Source: Ignavibacteriaceae bacterium
Lineage (GTDB): Bacteria; Bacteroidota; Ignavibacteria; Ignavibacteriales; Ignavibacteriaceae
Assembly: GCA_013388515.1 (NCBI GenBank)
Contig: JACAFC010000043.1
Span: 1 to 55,678 of the forward strand
DNA length: 55,678 nucleotides
Reading direction: 5' to 3'
Shown: positions 44,436 to 54,286 of the stretch, piece after piece
Position numbering within the stretch: the stretch's first letter is position 1
Layout of the letters: every line of letters starts with the position of its first letter
The notes under the pieces: generated by a model
Seen by the model: the letters and a program-made list of their open reading frames with translations, nothing else
What the model was told of the DNA's origin: nothing
The model's database searches: none
Program-made: the position numbers and the translations under genes

Positions 44436-46568
44436 TTATTTAACTAACATTAATTTTTTAACGCTAGTGAAATCCTTAGCAATAAGTTTATAGAAATAAA
44501 CACCGCTTGTAAGATTTAATCCATTAAAATTAATCTTGTGGTATCCAGCTTCTTGTTCTTCATTTAAAAGTACAGCAACTTCTTCACCAATAGCATTTAG
44601 TATAACTAATTTTGCCATGCTCTTTTCAGGCAGTGTGAAGCTTATAGTTGTTGTTGGGTTAAACGGATTCGGATAATTCTGATCGAGAGCAAATTGGTAA
44701 GCTGGTTTAACATCAATTTCAACTTCTTTGGAATAATTGAACTGACCATTTAAATCAACTTGTTTTAAGCGATAGAAATACTTTCCAGCTTCAGGATTTT
44801 TATCAGTAAAGCTGTAACTGCTTTTTTCAGTTGTTGTTCCATGACCCTTTACAAAACCAATTGTTGAATAACTGCTGTTTGATGTCTTTTTCTGAACTTC
44901 AAACCCATAATTATTTTTTTCTGCTCCAGTAGTCCAACTTAAATTTACGCCTAAATCACTAACTGAAGCTGCAAAGGAAGTCAGTTCAACCGGTAATGTG
45001 TATTCAGTAGTTTGACTTACATACACATCGAGAACTTTCAAGGCGGTAGTAGTACTTCCTACCCAGGATCCTAATCCAATAGCAAAGCAATTAAATGATT
45101 TTGTAAGCGGGCTATGAGTATCAATATCGTTCCAAGTAACAGCATAGCTATGATCGTCTTTTTCGAGAGTACATCCAATTTCATTTGTTCCAGCACCAAG
45201 AGTTCTAACTTCAATGGTAAAGTCATATGTTCCAGCACCAGCAACAGCATTTGCAGGAGATTGAACTTGAGTACCCATTGGATAATTGCTAGCACTGCTG
45301 TCTGGACCGTACCATACTGAACTAATTACACCACCCCAAGAACCTGTTGCAGCAGTTCCTGCCCAAGTTGGGTTAGAACTTGTTCCTGCTGGAGGAATAA
45401 ATAGATATCCCTTATTACCTCCTTCTGATCCAGCCCATCGTGCAGAATCTGTGTCCTTATTTTGGAATGCTCCGGCGTTACCATCGAAAATACCAAATCG
45501 TAAGGCTCCTCCTTCAAAACCACCGCCTTCAAGTACAATTTTACCTGTGAACTTTAAAACTTTACCAACAGGCAGAGGTATGGAACCACCCAAACCACCA
45601 CGAATAGCAGCGATATCTGTATTTGGAGCAGCACCTCCTATTCCTGCATTACCTATTAATAAGAATGGATCAGGCATAAATTTCCAGCCACCAGTTTTTC
45701 CTCCTACAACACCCCATTGATCTACATAAAAATCTGCCCAAGGAGCAGCAGGAATATCGATTGGAGAACCCTTTCCAACTGTAACGTTAGTAACCTTGAA
45801 TTGTGTCAAAGTTGTGGTAATACCATCACCAACTCCAAAAGCAACACCATTAAATTTGGTTGTAATTCGCGCGCTGTCGATACCAACGCCGCATGTCCAA
45901 TATTCTGTGGGTTGACCAACAGCATGCTGCTTAACTAATGAGAACCTAATTTCGTTTGTCCCATCACCTAATGCAGTAACAGAGATTGCCCAATCATAAA
46001 CACCTTGGGTAATTTCAGCTAAACGTGGAGCCTGATATACTGCAACTAATGGTTTACCGTTGTTGGTGTATGTACTATTCCATCCTTGAGCACCAACTAC
46101 AGTCCAAAGCGTACCTGAACCGCCATTACCGTTTGCTAAATCTGAGCCGCCTGATCTTGGAGTTATTTGATATCCGTAGTGTCCTTTTGAACTAACCCAA
46201 GAAGCAGTATCTGTGTATTGGTAATTCAAAGTAGTACTATCTTGAAAAGTAACTGCATAACGAAGCGGAACGTAACTTGGGCCTGTACCGCCGCCTACAT
46301 ATTCCATCTGTCCAGACGCAACAAACGTTTCACCAACCGCAATTGTTATTGTGTCAAATTGGCCGCGAATTGTTGCCCAGGATGGAGGAGGTGCAGCAGC
46401 TCCCATAATACCAGTGCCGGCAGGAGTGTCCATTCTATTTAGGATAGGCCAACCTTTACCTCGAACTGTGTTACCCCAGTCATCAACTAGGGTTTGAGCC
46501 TGAAGTGTAGCACTTACACTTAAGAATAAAGTGATAACTGCTACCAAAGCGAAAATGAACCTTTTCAT
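44436..46568 (-). CDS. T9SS-sorted putative surface glycan-binding protein with two internal repeats
   Basis: 710 residues: signal peptide 1-24; two homologous beta-rich modules, ~26-275 and ~283-525. Both contain I-R-G-x-[FL] early, W-[AV]-x-S-[EK]-G-[GH]-x-[KG]-G-Y in the middle, Y-D-[FW]-[AT]-I-x-V-x-[AT]-L-G-x-G-T-N-E-I, and N-x-[VF]-A-[FI]-G-[VL]-G near the end. A P-V-E-L-T-S-F beta domain ~528-620 and a T9SS type A sorting domain ~625-710 follow. No catalytic motif is visible. It is the last gene after the TonB receptor, a place where SusD-like or SusE/F-like binding proteins sit in other loci. Function is inferred from position. Confidence 0.8.
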   Translation of the reverse strand: MKRFIFALVAVITLFLSVSATLQAQTLVDDWGNTVRGKGWPILNRMDTPAGTGIMGAAAPPPSWATIRGQFDTITIAVGETFVASGQMEYVGGGTGPSYVPLRYAVTFQDSTTLNYQYTDTASWVSSKGHYGYQITPRSGGSDLANGNGGSGTLWTVVGAQGWNSTYTNNGKPLVAVYQAPRLAEITQGVYDWAISVTALGDGTNEIRFSLVKQHAVGQPTEYWTCGVGIDSARITTKFNGVAFGVGDGITTTLTQFKVTNVTVGKGSPIDIPAAPWADFYVDQWGVVGGKTGGWKFMPDPFLLIGNAGIGGAAPNTDIAAIRGGLGGSIPLPVGKVLKFTGKIVLEGGGFEGGALRFGIFDGNAGAFQNKDTDSARWAGSEGGNKGYLFIPPAGTSSNPTWAGTAATGSWGGVISSVWYGPDSSASNYPMGTQVQSPANAVAGAGTYDFTIEVRTLGAGTNEIGCTLEKDDHSYAVTWNDIDTHSPLTKSFNCFAIGLGSWVGSTTTALKVLDVYVSQTTEYTLPVELTSFAASVSDLGVNLSWTTGAEKNNYGFEVQKKTSNSSYSTIGFVKGHGTTTEKSSYSFTDKNPEAGKYFYRLKQVDLNGQFNYSKEVEIDVKPAYQFALDQNYPNPFNPTTTISFTLPEKSMAKLVILNAIGEEVAVLLNEEQEAGYHKINFNGLNLTSGVYFYKLIAKDFTSVKKLMLVK

Positions 46569-46692
46569 AACATTCCTTTCAGTTAATTGTTAGAAAAAAT
46601 AAGTTAGTTAAATGCTTAAGTAATTTTAGTTGCTAATTAAGTTGCCTCCTTTCTTAATCCTGATTTTTTAATAAAATAATTAAAGATTTTAA

Positions 46693-46732
46693 TCATCCTT
46701 CCTGAGCTTTACTAAAATCTCAGGAAGGTATG
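46693..46732 (-). terminator. Intercistronic hairpin between the two T9SS-sorted genes
   Basis: CCTTCCTGAG (46697-46706) and CTCAGGAAGG (46719-46728) form a perfect 10-bp stem with a 12-nt loop, just after the stop of the 46746-48536 gene. The following minus-strand bases are AT-rich without a clean T-run. It may partly terminate transcription or protect the upstream mRNA. Confidence 0.5.
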
Positions 46733-46745
46733 ATGTGAAAAAATA

Positions 46746-48536
46746 TTATTTCATAAGAACCAATTTCTTAGTTAATAAGATATTTTCTGTTTGCAGCTTA
46801 TAGAAATAGACTCCGCTTGCTAAAGAAGAACCATCAAAAGTTGCAACATAATTGCCTGCATTTTGATAACCATCAAATATTGTGGTTACATGTTGTCCAA
46901 GATTATTATATACTTTCAAAGAAACATTGCCTGAAATCGGAATTGAATACTCAATTTCTGTAGTTGGATTGAATGGATTAGGATGGTTTTGGCTTAACGA
47001 GTATTCAGATGGAATTTTGCCGTATACTTCTTTTACACCAAGCAAAGGATCTTTACCGTTTTGCAGCCAGCCAAAAATTCTGTTATGCTCTGCATCTTTC
47101 TGAGCTTCCCATTGCGCATACTCCGCAGGCCACCAGCGATATAAATCTCCAAGCGGGAAACCACCCATGCCTGCAGTTTTAAGTGTAGCATTAGTGTAAG
47201 ACATATCTTCGGCTAAAGGCCAGCGCTGACCACCATTATTCAAATATTGTGAAGCATTCCATGCCCAGTTAATATCTGAATTATCACTCCATTTACGATT
47301 TAAGAAATCTTTCAATGAATCTAGATTAATTGGCGGACTAACAAACCCCGGATTAAGGCTATCGAGATTTACTCTGTTAATAAATGGCCAAGCTTTGTTT
47401 CCTAAATTATCTACAGAGTCGAATATTGTTTTGGTTACACTATTCAATGCCGGTTGTGGTCTAGGTATTTCATCCATAAGTCTTTGTTGGAACTTACCTT
47501 TGCTATATGGGCTGCCATTAGGTCCATACCCCATCCAATCAACTAACCACTGGTCCAAATAATAGTTATTGTTGGCAAAAAGTATTCGGCGATCCTGCTC
47601 TGTGAAAGGTACAGTAAACCCAAAACCATTTCCAAGTGCGGCGCTGCTGTCTATAGGATTGATTTGAACCGTACCGCCATTTATCCCGTCTGGTGCAGTG
47701 GGAATGTACCCATACATGAAGGTGTTTATAAATAGCGAATTGGTAACGAACATCTTGTACCACCATCCAGATTCCAATGTGTACATAACTACGTTATAAA
47801 ATGTACAATGATTAAAGTATACATTATCACCATAGACAGCTCTTTCCTGCATATACACATATCCAATATTTGCGAAGGTACAGTTTTCAAACATTAGAGT
47901 GTCTGTATGTAATCCAGTAGCTAGATATGGAACTGAAACTGCCCTGCTGTAATACCTAAAATGATCGTCTGTAGCATTTCTGAAATAGCAATTTCTAAAA
48001 TAACCTTTAAAATGTGTTGCGTAAGGTTGTATGGCACCACTTGAGTTTTGGTTTACGTAATCGAAAATAACATTCTCAAATTCGCATCTTCCACCTGAAA
48101 CTGTAGCAGAGTCACCTATACGAATTGTTGATGTATAACGAGTTCCATCAAGGCTTGCCCACAATATCCAAACATTTTTCATTTTTAGCTCATTACCAAC
48201 ATCGAACATGTACGTTTTGCTTGGAGCAGTACTTGCAGTCCAACAAATCATTGGAGGAGCATCATTTTGTGTAGGTCCAGGCGGATCAGCAATAATCTCA
48301 AGCGTTTGCCCTGCTGGTGTTATTATTGATCCATCAAGAACGTACACCCCATATGGTTTTAATTTGAAGACTGTATTTGACAAGGTACCTGAACTTATTG
48401 CCTGCTCAACAGCACGATTAAGCGTACCTTCCTGTTGTGTTTCAAAATAATCTAAAACCACAACTTCCTGCTTTTGCGCATATGATGATACACATACCAT
48501 CATTGTAAAAAACAGCATGGTTAGAATGTATTTCAT
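46746..48536 (-). CDS. T9SS-sorted right-handed beta-helix protein
   Basis: 596 residues: signal peptide 1-20; residues ~60-330 have the repeating pattern of a right-handed beta-helix (F-E-N-V-I-F-D, F-R-N-C-Y-F-R-N, F-E-N-C-T-F-A-N, F-N-H-C-T-F-Y-N, V-T-N-S-L-F-I-N); ~330-505 is Trp-rich and unknown; T9SS sorting domain ~512-596. Beta-helix folds occur in pectate lyases and in binding or structural surface proteins; I see no clear lyase catalytic set. It follows the TonB receptor after 75 bp. A surface glycan-binding or lyase role is possible. Confidence 0.8.
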   Translation of the reverse strand: MKYILTMLFFTMMVCVSSYAQKQEVVVLDYFETQQEGTLNRAVEQAISSGTLSNTVFKLKPYGVYVLDGSIITPAGQTLEIIADPPGPTQNDAPPMICWTASTAPSKTYMFDVGNELKMKNVWILWASLDGTRYTSTIRIGDSATVSGGRCEFENVIFDYVNQNSSGAIQPYATHFKGYFRNCYFRNATDDHFRYYSRAVSVPYLATGLHTDTLMFENCTFANIGYVYMQERAVYGDNVYFNHCTFYNVVMYTLESGWWYKMFVTNSLFINTFMYGYIPTAPDGINGGTVQINPIDSSAALGNGFGFTVPFTEQDRRILFANNNYYLDQWLVDWMGYGPNGSPYSKGKFQQRLMDEIPRPQPALNSVTKTIFDSVDNLGNKAWPFINRVNLDSLNPGFVSPPINLDSLKDFLNRKWSDNSDINWAWNASQYLNNGGQRWPLAEDMSYTNATLKTAGMGGFPLGDLYRWWPAEYAQWEAQKDAEHNRIFGWLQNGKDPLLGVKEVYGKIPSEYSLSQNHPNPFNPTTEIEYSIPISGNVSLKVYNNLGQHVTTIFDGYQNAGNYVATFDGSSLASGVYFYKLQTENILLTKKLVLMK

Positions 48537-48611
48537 TTTACCTCCTTGATAAGGGTTAAATAAATTATTATAGAATTATGATTATTGTTCATAGTTAAAT
48601 AAGATTGTAAT

Positions 48612-51600
48612 TTATAGCCTGTACCTTACTCCCACATTGCCTGTTAATCCATAGTTCTGTTCGTTAGTAAATCCGCCGATTGATTTTTGAGCAGAAGTAT
48701 TCGTTTCATTATTTAGATTATTCAGATCGAGATAGACTTCAATTCCAAACCACGGAAGAACTTGTCTAACCGACGCATCTATTCTAAAATAATCTCTTGT
48801 AAAACCATCTTGCTCAGAAAAGTTTCCAACATAACTAACTGCATTCCCTTGGAATAGGAATGATAACCTGGCTGAAAATCCTTCATAATCATAGCCGATA
48901 TAAGCATTAAGAATATCATTGGGTTGGTTGATCAATCGACCAGTACGTGTACTATCAAAAACTTGAGTAATTGTTGTACGTGGAGGAATTATAGTTGTTC
49001 TAGGATTTCTCCAAGGATAAGTAGCAGATGATGAAATATGAGAATAATTTACTCCCAATAAAACACCATTGAATGGGAATGGTAAATACCAAAATCTTGT
49101 TTGAAGATCTATTTCAACACCCCTTACATAAGCAACGTAAGGAGTATTAATATACGTATATAAGGTCGCTCCCCTTGCAGGTCTGGAACCTCCAATTTCA
49201 AAATCGTTTATTGTATAGATTCCTTCCGGGGCAGTATCATATAGCGGATACTGAGTAGAGTAAGTAAAGTTTTTAATTTCTTTATAAAAACCACCAACCG
49301 AAAAAAGCCCTAATTCATTGCTATGCAAAGTGAAAATAAGATCGTGATTATACGCTTGAGCAGGTTTTAAGTTTGGGTTACCAGCCCAAACTTGACCGCT
49401 TGAGTAACTAATATTAAAGTGCGGCGTAAGCTGATGATAATCGGGCCGGGCTAAAGATTGTGTATATGCAGCTCTAATATCCAGCCAATCAGTTACATTA
49501 TACCTTGCTTGAACCATTGGCAGCCAAAACTCATTTTCAGGAGATGCATTAACTTCAAAAAATTGCTGCGACTTGGTATCACGGCCATCTTTTAAATTAT
49601 ATGCTTGATATTCACCGTTAACTTTTTCATACCTAACACCGCCAACCACCATTAAATCTTCGTAATTAAGTTCAGACATCATGTAACCGGCGCTGTATTT
49701 TTCAATATATTTATAACGATTAGGAAGTGTTTGGAAGTAACCGTCAAACCATCCGCCAGGTTCTGTTGCTGTTGCATTGTAAGAGCTGAATTGAGGGTTG
49801 CTGGCTACATAATGAATTATATCGGTTAACAAATCCGGATTATTACCCCAAAGTATTCCTCCAAAACGGTCATCTAAAAAACTGTTGAGAATATCTTTGT
49901 TGGTAGTTGTAAAGCTGGTTGAGGGGAAAAGGTTTAAACCGCTGTTATAAATTAATTCAGGATGACGTTCACGAATTCCGTTTACAATTGCTGATTGAAT
50001 TGTATTCGTTCCTCCTATCGAAGCATATGGGGTATTCTGCGCATTTTTATGAACAGTGTAATCGTATTGACCTCCAGCTTTTAGATAACCAATTATATCT
50101 GTTCCAAAGTTAAAAGGAACTTTGAAGTCTCCTCTAAATTTCTGTCCGTTTTCCTTATAGTCAGAGCTGAAAAGAGTAAGCGTGTTTAGGTAAGTTACAT
50201 CTGTTCCGCCATATCTAATAAGACTTGTTAAATCCTCCGGAGTAGTATTAGGAGTTGAACTGTTAACTCCTCTCGTTTGGAAAAATTCGGATTGAGGCGC
50301 ATCCGGTAAATTATTTCTTGAGTAATTATTGGTGGCTTTAAGGTTTATGCTCATAAAGTCAAGATCGTACATAAACTCAAGAGAATTAATTGCGAGGTCT
50401 ACGTTATTGTCACCTTCTCTGTACCTAAATAACAAGTCGTTAGTTTGGCCGGCATAATCGTAAATAGTTCTATACTCTTGATAATTTGAATTTAGCCGGC
50501 TAAACATATTAACCATCTTAATGGACCCGGACGGAATACGATAGTCGAGAATTAAATTTCCACTATATCTTTTTCTTGTTTCAAAGTGACGGTTTAATGT
50601 TACCTGAGTTACTCGAACAGGAAGATAACCATTGTCACCTACTTTATCAGAAGTTATCTGATATCCGGCATCCATATTATCCGCATCGCGGTCATAATTC
50701 TCTAAACTTCCTAGTAAATAAACACCTAAATCATCTTCGAAGAACCTTGTGCTTACAGATCCAACCAACCTATAATTTCCATAAGTATTACTCTTTTGAG
50801 TATATCCAGATTGCCAAAGAACATCTGTGTGCAATTCAGATGGTGCTTCTCTTAATTCCATATTAACAACCCCGCCTATTGCATTCGCATTCATATCCGG
50901 TGTTAGAGATTTGTACACAGAAACTGTTTTTATCATATAGGATGACATCATAGAAAGATCAACACTTCTATCATTATTAAGCGAACCAGCTGTTCCGCCT
51001 TGAGAAGATATTCCTATTTGAGTGCTTCCGGTAGATGCGAGCGAAACGCCGCCAATAGTAATTTGATTGTACTTAGGAGCTAAACCTCGAATAACAATTT
51101 TATTGGCTTCGCCTGAACTTTGAAGAGTTGATACACCGGGTAATCTGGAAATGGTTTGTGCTGCATTAAAATCTGGAAGTTCTTGAATTCTTGCTTCGGA
51201 AACTACATTCGCTATTTTATCTGAAGTTAACTGCTGCTGAATTGCTTCAATTTGCCCTTGAGCCTGAGCTGTTATAACAACCTCTTCCCCTTCAACAATT
51301 GTAGGAGAAAGGCGAAAGTTTTGATCTAAAATTTTGTTACAAATTACTGTTATAACAACGCTTTCCGATTCATATCCCATGTATGATGCAACCAAAGTAT
51401 GTTCCCCAGCCGGTACATTTCGAAGGATAAATTTACCGTCTAAGTCAGTTGCAGCCCCAATACTAGTACCCTTTATTATAACATTGGCACCAGGTAATTC
51501 ATCTTTGGTTATCTTGTCGTAGATAGTACCTCTTATGCTTCCAGAGCCCTGGGCTAATAATAAATTTACAGAGAACAACAACACTAATAAGCAAAGATTT

Positions 51601-51632
51601 AATACTTTGTTGAAAGTATATTCAAGAGTCAT
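48612..51632 (-). CDS. TonB-dependent outer-membrane receptor
   Basis: 1006 residues: signal peptide ending L-L-L-A-Q; carboxypeptidase-regulatory-like domain ~29-115 (G-S-I-R-G-T-I-Y-D); plug ~130-250 with I-A-N-V-V-S-E and I-V-I-R-G-L-A-P-K-Y-N; beta-barrel ~270-1006 ending in V-G-V-R-Y-R-L. The type resembles carbohydrate TonB receptors more than siderophore ones by context. No SusD homologue is adjacent. Two T9SS-sorted proteins follow in the same direction, and a GH10, a symporter and a GH3 precede it. Probable role is xylooligosaccharide uptake across the outer membrane. GAGGAGGT gives a strong ribosome binding site. Confidence 0.93.
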   Translation of the reverse strand: MTLEYTFNKVLNLCLLVLLFSVNLLLAQGSGSIRGTIYDKITKDELPGANVIIKGTSIGAATDLDGKFILRNVPAGEHTLVASYMGYESESVVITVICNKILDQNFRLSPTIVEGEEVVITAQAQGQIEAIQQQLTSDKIANVVSEARIQELPDFNAAQTISRLPGVSTLQSSGEANKIVIRGLAPKYNQITIGGVSLASTGSTQIGISSQGGTAGSLNNDRSVDLSMMSSYMIKTVSVYKSLTPDMNANAIGGVVNMELREAPSELHTDVLWQSGYTQKSNTYGNYRLVGSVSTRFFEDDLGVYLLGSLENYDRDADNMDAGYQITSDKVGDNGYLPVRVTQVTLNRHFETRKRYSGNLILDYRIPSGSIKMVNMFSRLNSNYQEYRTIYDYAGQTNDLLFRYREGDNNVDLAINSLEFMYDLDFMSINLKATNNYSRNNLPDAPQSEFFQTRGVNSSTPNTTPEDLTSLIRYGGTDVTYLNTLTLFSSDYKENGQKFRGDFKVPFNFGTDIIGYLKAGGQYDYTVHKNAQNTPYASIGGTNTIQSAIVNGIRERHPELIYNSGLNLFPSTSFTTTNKDILNSFLDDRFGGILWGNNPDLLTDIIHYVASNPQFSSYNATATEPGGWFDGYFQTLPNRYKYIEKYSAGYMMSELNYEDLMVVGGVRYEKVNGEYQAYNLKDGRDTKSQQFFEVNASPENEFWLPMVQARYNVTDWLDIRAAYTQSLARPDYHQLTPHFNISYSSGQVWAGNPNLKPAQAYNHDLIFTLHSNELGLFSVGGFYKEIKNFTYSTQYPLYDTAPEGIYTINDFEIGGSRPARGATLYTYINTPYVAYVRGVEIDLQTRFWYLPFPFNGVLLGVNYSHISSSATYPWRNPRTTIIPPRTTITQVFDSTRTGRLINQPNDILNAYIGYDYEGFSARLSFLFQGNAVSYVGNFSEQDGFTRDYFRIDASVRQVLPWFGIEVYLDLNNLNNETNTSAQKSIGGFTNEQNYGLTGNVGVRYRL

Positions 51633-51730
51633 TCCGACCTCCTCTTGGTTTTATTTTTCTTTTTTAGATAATGACACTCATTTTCAATTAAATAAAAATT
51701 AACTAAACATTATCATTAACCAGGGTTTAC

Positions 51731-52900
51731 TTATCGTTTAACTGCTCTTAGTACTGCATCGAATGCTTTTTTGGGTTTTCCATTTCTATCGAATAATAAC
51801 GGATAATTTGATCTGCCCATTATTGGCCAGTAATTCAACCAAGATTCTCTATCAGTTACTCCCCAAAAAGTAACTCGAGAAATTGAACCACTGTTATTCA
51901 AAAAAACTTTAAATAAACTTGAATATCTATCTGCTAAAGCTTGCTGCATAGAATCCGGAAGTCCCTCTTTAAATGGATTGAGTTCAGCTCGATCTTCCAA
52001 TTTATAATTTATATCGGCAGTATAATTTCCAAAATCATAAGGAAGCACATCAATATCCAGTTCAGTTATTAAGACCTTCACACCTAAGTCAGCAAATGCT
52101 TTTATTGTCGAATCAACTTGTCCAGCAGTGGGCCAATCCATTTTGTAATGTCCTTGCAAACCAACACCATCAACCTTTGCTCCCTTCGCTTTGAGATCTT
52201 TTACCAATTTGATTGCACCATTTCGCTTCAATTCATTTTCTATTGAGAAATCATTGTAATATAATTCTGCATCGGGATCAGCTTCATGAGCAAATTCGAA
52301 TGCTTTAAGTATGTAATCTTCCCCAATAATTTTCATCCATTCAGATTGTCTTAAACTGCCATCTTCTTCAACTGCTTCATTTACAACATCCCAACCTTTA
52401 ATTTTTCCCTTATACCTTCCAACAACAGTAAAGATGTGTTCCTTAATTCTTTCGAGCAATGCCTCTCTGCTTAGGAATTTTCCATTAGAATCTTTATAAA
52501 CCCAATCTGGTGTTTGACTATGCCATATGATTACATGCCCGATGTTGATCATGTTATTCTTTTCACCATATGCTATAATTTTATCTGGTAGTTCAAAATT
52601 ATAAACGTTGGGTTCTGGATGAATTCGTTCCCATTTAAAGGCGTTTTCAGCAGTAATTGTGTTGAAATGTGTTTTGATAATTGAATTAGCAACTGAATCT
52701 TTTTCCAAAATCTGATCGGAGTTTAAAGCTGCACCAATTAAAAAATGGTCTTCAAATACTTCTTTAAGCGATGTTTTTTCAGTTGTAGTAGTTTCAGAAC
52801 AGCTTGCTAACGAGATCATTACGACAGCTAAAAAGAGCAGGCATATTTTCTTTGTTATAATAACTTTGAAATATTTTATATCAGATTTATGCAGTTGCAT
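51731..52900 (-). CDS. GH10 endo-1,4-beta-xylanase lipoprotein
   Basis: 389 residues. Lipobox L-A-S-C (Cys34), then Ser and Glu, so it is a lipoprotein anchored in a membrane. GH10 domain ~45-385 with T-A-E-N-A-F-K-W-E, H-V-I-I-W-H-S-Q-T-P-D-W, W-D-V-V-N-E-A (E175 acid/base) and L-I-T-E-L-D-I-D (E280 nucleophile); V-T-F-W-G-V-T-D is the conserved late motif. Complete single-domain xylanase. Its start overlaps the end of the symporter gene by 14 bp, so translation is coupled. It provides the xylanase activity that the broken GH10 gene may lack, though with different localisation. Confidence 0.95.
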   Translation of the reverse strand: MQLHKSDIKYFKVIITKKICLLFLAVVMISLASCSETTTTEKTSLKEVFEDHFLIGAALNSDQILEKDSVANSIIKTHFNTITAENAFKWERIHPEPNVYNFELPDKIIAYGEKNNMINIGHVIIWHSQTPDWVYKDSNGKFLSREALLERIKEHIFTVVGRYKGKIKGWDVVNEAVEEDGSLRQSEWMKIIGEDYILKAFEFAHEADPDAELYYNDFSIENELKRNGAIKLVKDLKAKGAKVDGVGLQGHYKMDWPTAGQVDSTIKAFADLGVKVLITELDIDVLPYDFGNYTADINYKLEDRAELNPFKEGLPDSMQQALADRYSSLFKVFLNNSGSISRVTFWGVTDRESWLNYWPIMGRSNYPLLFDRNGKPKKAFDAVLRAVKR

Positions 52901-54257
52901 AACTCTTGCGTCTTTCAGTTAATTCATCCGTTATTTGAATTTCGAGATTTTTTGTAATTGGGTAGAAGAATAAACAGATTGCACAAATTGCAAATGTTGC
53001 TGCAGGGAATAAACTCATGGTCATTACTATACCATTAAGTGCATCCGAACTTTGATCAACATTTGGTACATAACCATATAATGAGAGTATGTAACCGGTA
53101 ATTGCACCACCAAAACCTAAACCGGCTTTTAATGCAAAAACTATTGCTGAAAAGATTATTCCGGTCGCTCTCCGCTTATTTTTCCATTCTGAGTAATCGG
53201 CAACATCAGCCATCATAGCCCATAATAACGGGATAGTAAAGCCGTAAACAAACTGTCTAAGCATTTCAGCCGTAAAAATTAATGCAATTGCTGTTGGCGG
53301 GAAAAAGATAAACAAAGCGCAAAACAAAGCTGTTCCAAAAAGCCCAGCAATAAAAACATTTCTTTTCCCAAATTTCATGGCCAGAGATTTTGAGAAGAAA
53401 ATACCAATGATTGTTGAAGTAGTACCAAGAACATTGAACCAGCTAAATAAGCTCTCATAATTTTCAACGTTGATATAATATCTGAAGTAGTAAAAGATTA
53501 CGCTTCCCCTCATTGCAAGGGTTATAAAAAGAATTAGTGTTAAAACAAACATTGCGATCCATGCACCATTTTTTGTTAGATCCCTGAAATGTTCTTTAAC
53601 AGATGCTTTTTGTGCTGGATCAGGCTGAATACGTTCTTTAGTTGTGCTAAAAGTAATTATGAAGAGAACAACAGCAAGCGCTGAAAAAATTGCCATTGTA
53701 TATTGATAACCCTGTGCGCTGTTTCCCTGCCCAAAATAAGAAACCATTGGAAGAGCTAAGCCTTGGATAACTAATTGTGCTACCATTGCAAATACAAATC
53801 TGTAAGATGAAAGGCTAGTACGTTCAGCCAAATCCCCAGTCATCACACCACTTAAAGCTGAATACGGTAAGTTATTAGCTGAATAAACCATCATTAGTAC
53901 TATATACGTAACATAAGCATAAATCAATTTGCCACTTACGCTAAGATCTGGAGTTACAAAGGTTAAGAATCCCATGATTCCAAATGGAACAGCAGTCCAA
54001 AGAATCCATGGTCTAAACTTACCCCATTTAGTATTCGTTTTGTCAGCAACAATTCCCATTATTGGGTCAAAGATTGCATCCCAAACACGCACAATTACCA
54101 ATAATGTTCCAGCTGCAGCGGCAGAAATTCCGAAAGTGTCCGTGTAAAAAGCAAGCTGGAACATAACCATTGTTTGAAAAATTAAGTTAGCTGCAGTATC
54201 CCCAAGAGCGTAACCAACTTTTTCTTTAACTTTAAGTTTTTCAGTAATAGATGACAA
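52887..54257 (-). CDS. GPH-family (MelB/XynP type) sugar:cation symporter
   Basis: 456 residues with about twelve membrane segments. N-terminal G-Y-A-L-G-D-T-A-A-N-L, V-W-D-A-I-F-D-P-I-M-G and K-W-G-K-F-R-P-W are typical of glycoside-pentoside-hexuronide:cation symporters; M-A-D-V-A-D-Y-S-E-W-K follows in the second half. Members carry xylosides, melibiose and glucuronides. Placed between GH3 and GH10 genes, it probably imports xylobiose/xylooligosaccharides or (methyl)glucuronate across the inner membrane. The 29-bp gap to the GH3 gene and overlap with GH10 show one operon. Confidence 0.93.
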   Translation of the reverse strand: MSSITEKLKVKEKVGYALGDTAANLIFQTMVMFQLAFYTDTFGISAAAAGTLLVIVRVWDAIFDPIMGIVADKTNTKWGKFRPWILWTAVPFGIMGFLTFVTPDLSVSGKLIYAYVTYIVLMMVYSANNLPYSALSGVMTGDLAERTSLSSYRFVFAMVAQLVIQGLALPMVSYFGQGNSAQGYQYTMAIFSALAVVLFIITFSTTKERIQPDPAQKASVKEHFRDLTKNGAWIAMFVLTLILFITLAMRGSVIFYYFRYYINVENYESLFSWFNVLGTTSTIIGIFFSKSLAMKFGKRNVFIAGLFGTALFCALFIFFPPTAIALIFTAEMLRQFVYGFTIPLLWAMMADVADYSEWKNKRRATGIIFSAIVFALKAGLGFGGAITGYILSLYGYVPNVDQSSDALNGIVMTMSLFPAATFAICAICLFFYPITKNLEIQITDELTERRKSYATA

Positions 54258-54286
54258 AATACCCTCGTAATATTTAAAGTTGAATA

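Noticed and set aside
45286-45720. A 144-codon plus-strand open frame
   Set aside because: It is antisense to the well-supported two-repeat T9SS-sorted gene, is proline-rich from reversed glycine codons and has no ribosome binding site.
44436-48536. SusD-like identity for the two proteins after the TonB receptor
   Set aside because: Neither has the TPR-helical SusD pattern or a lipobox; both are beta-rich and T9SS-sorted.
5188-51723. A shared GGTTA-centred motif upstream of several genes (about 5191, 22373, 27920, 51717)
   Set aside because: Short and AT-rich; several chance occurrences are expected in a window of this size and base composition.
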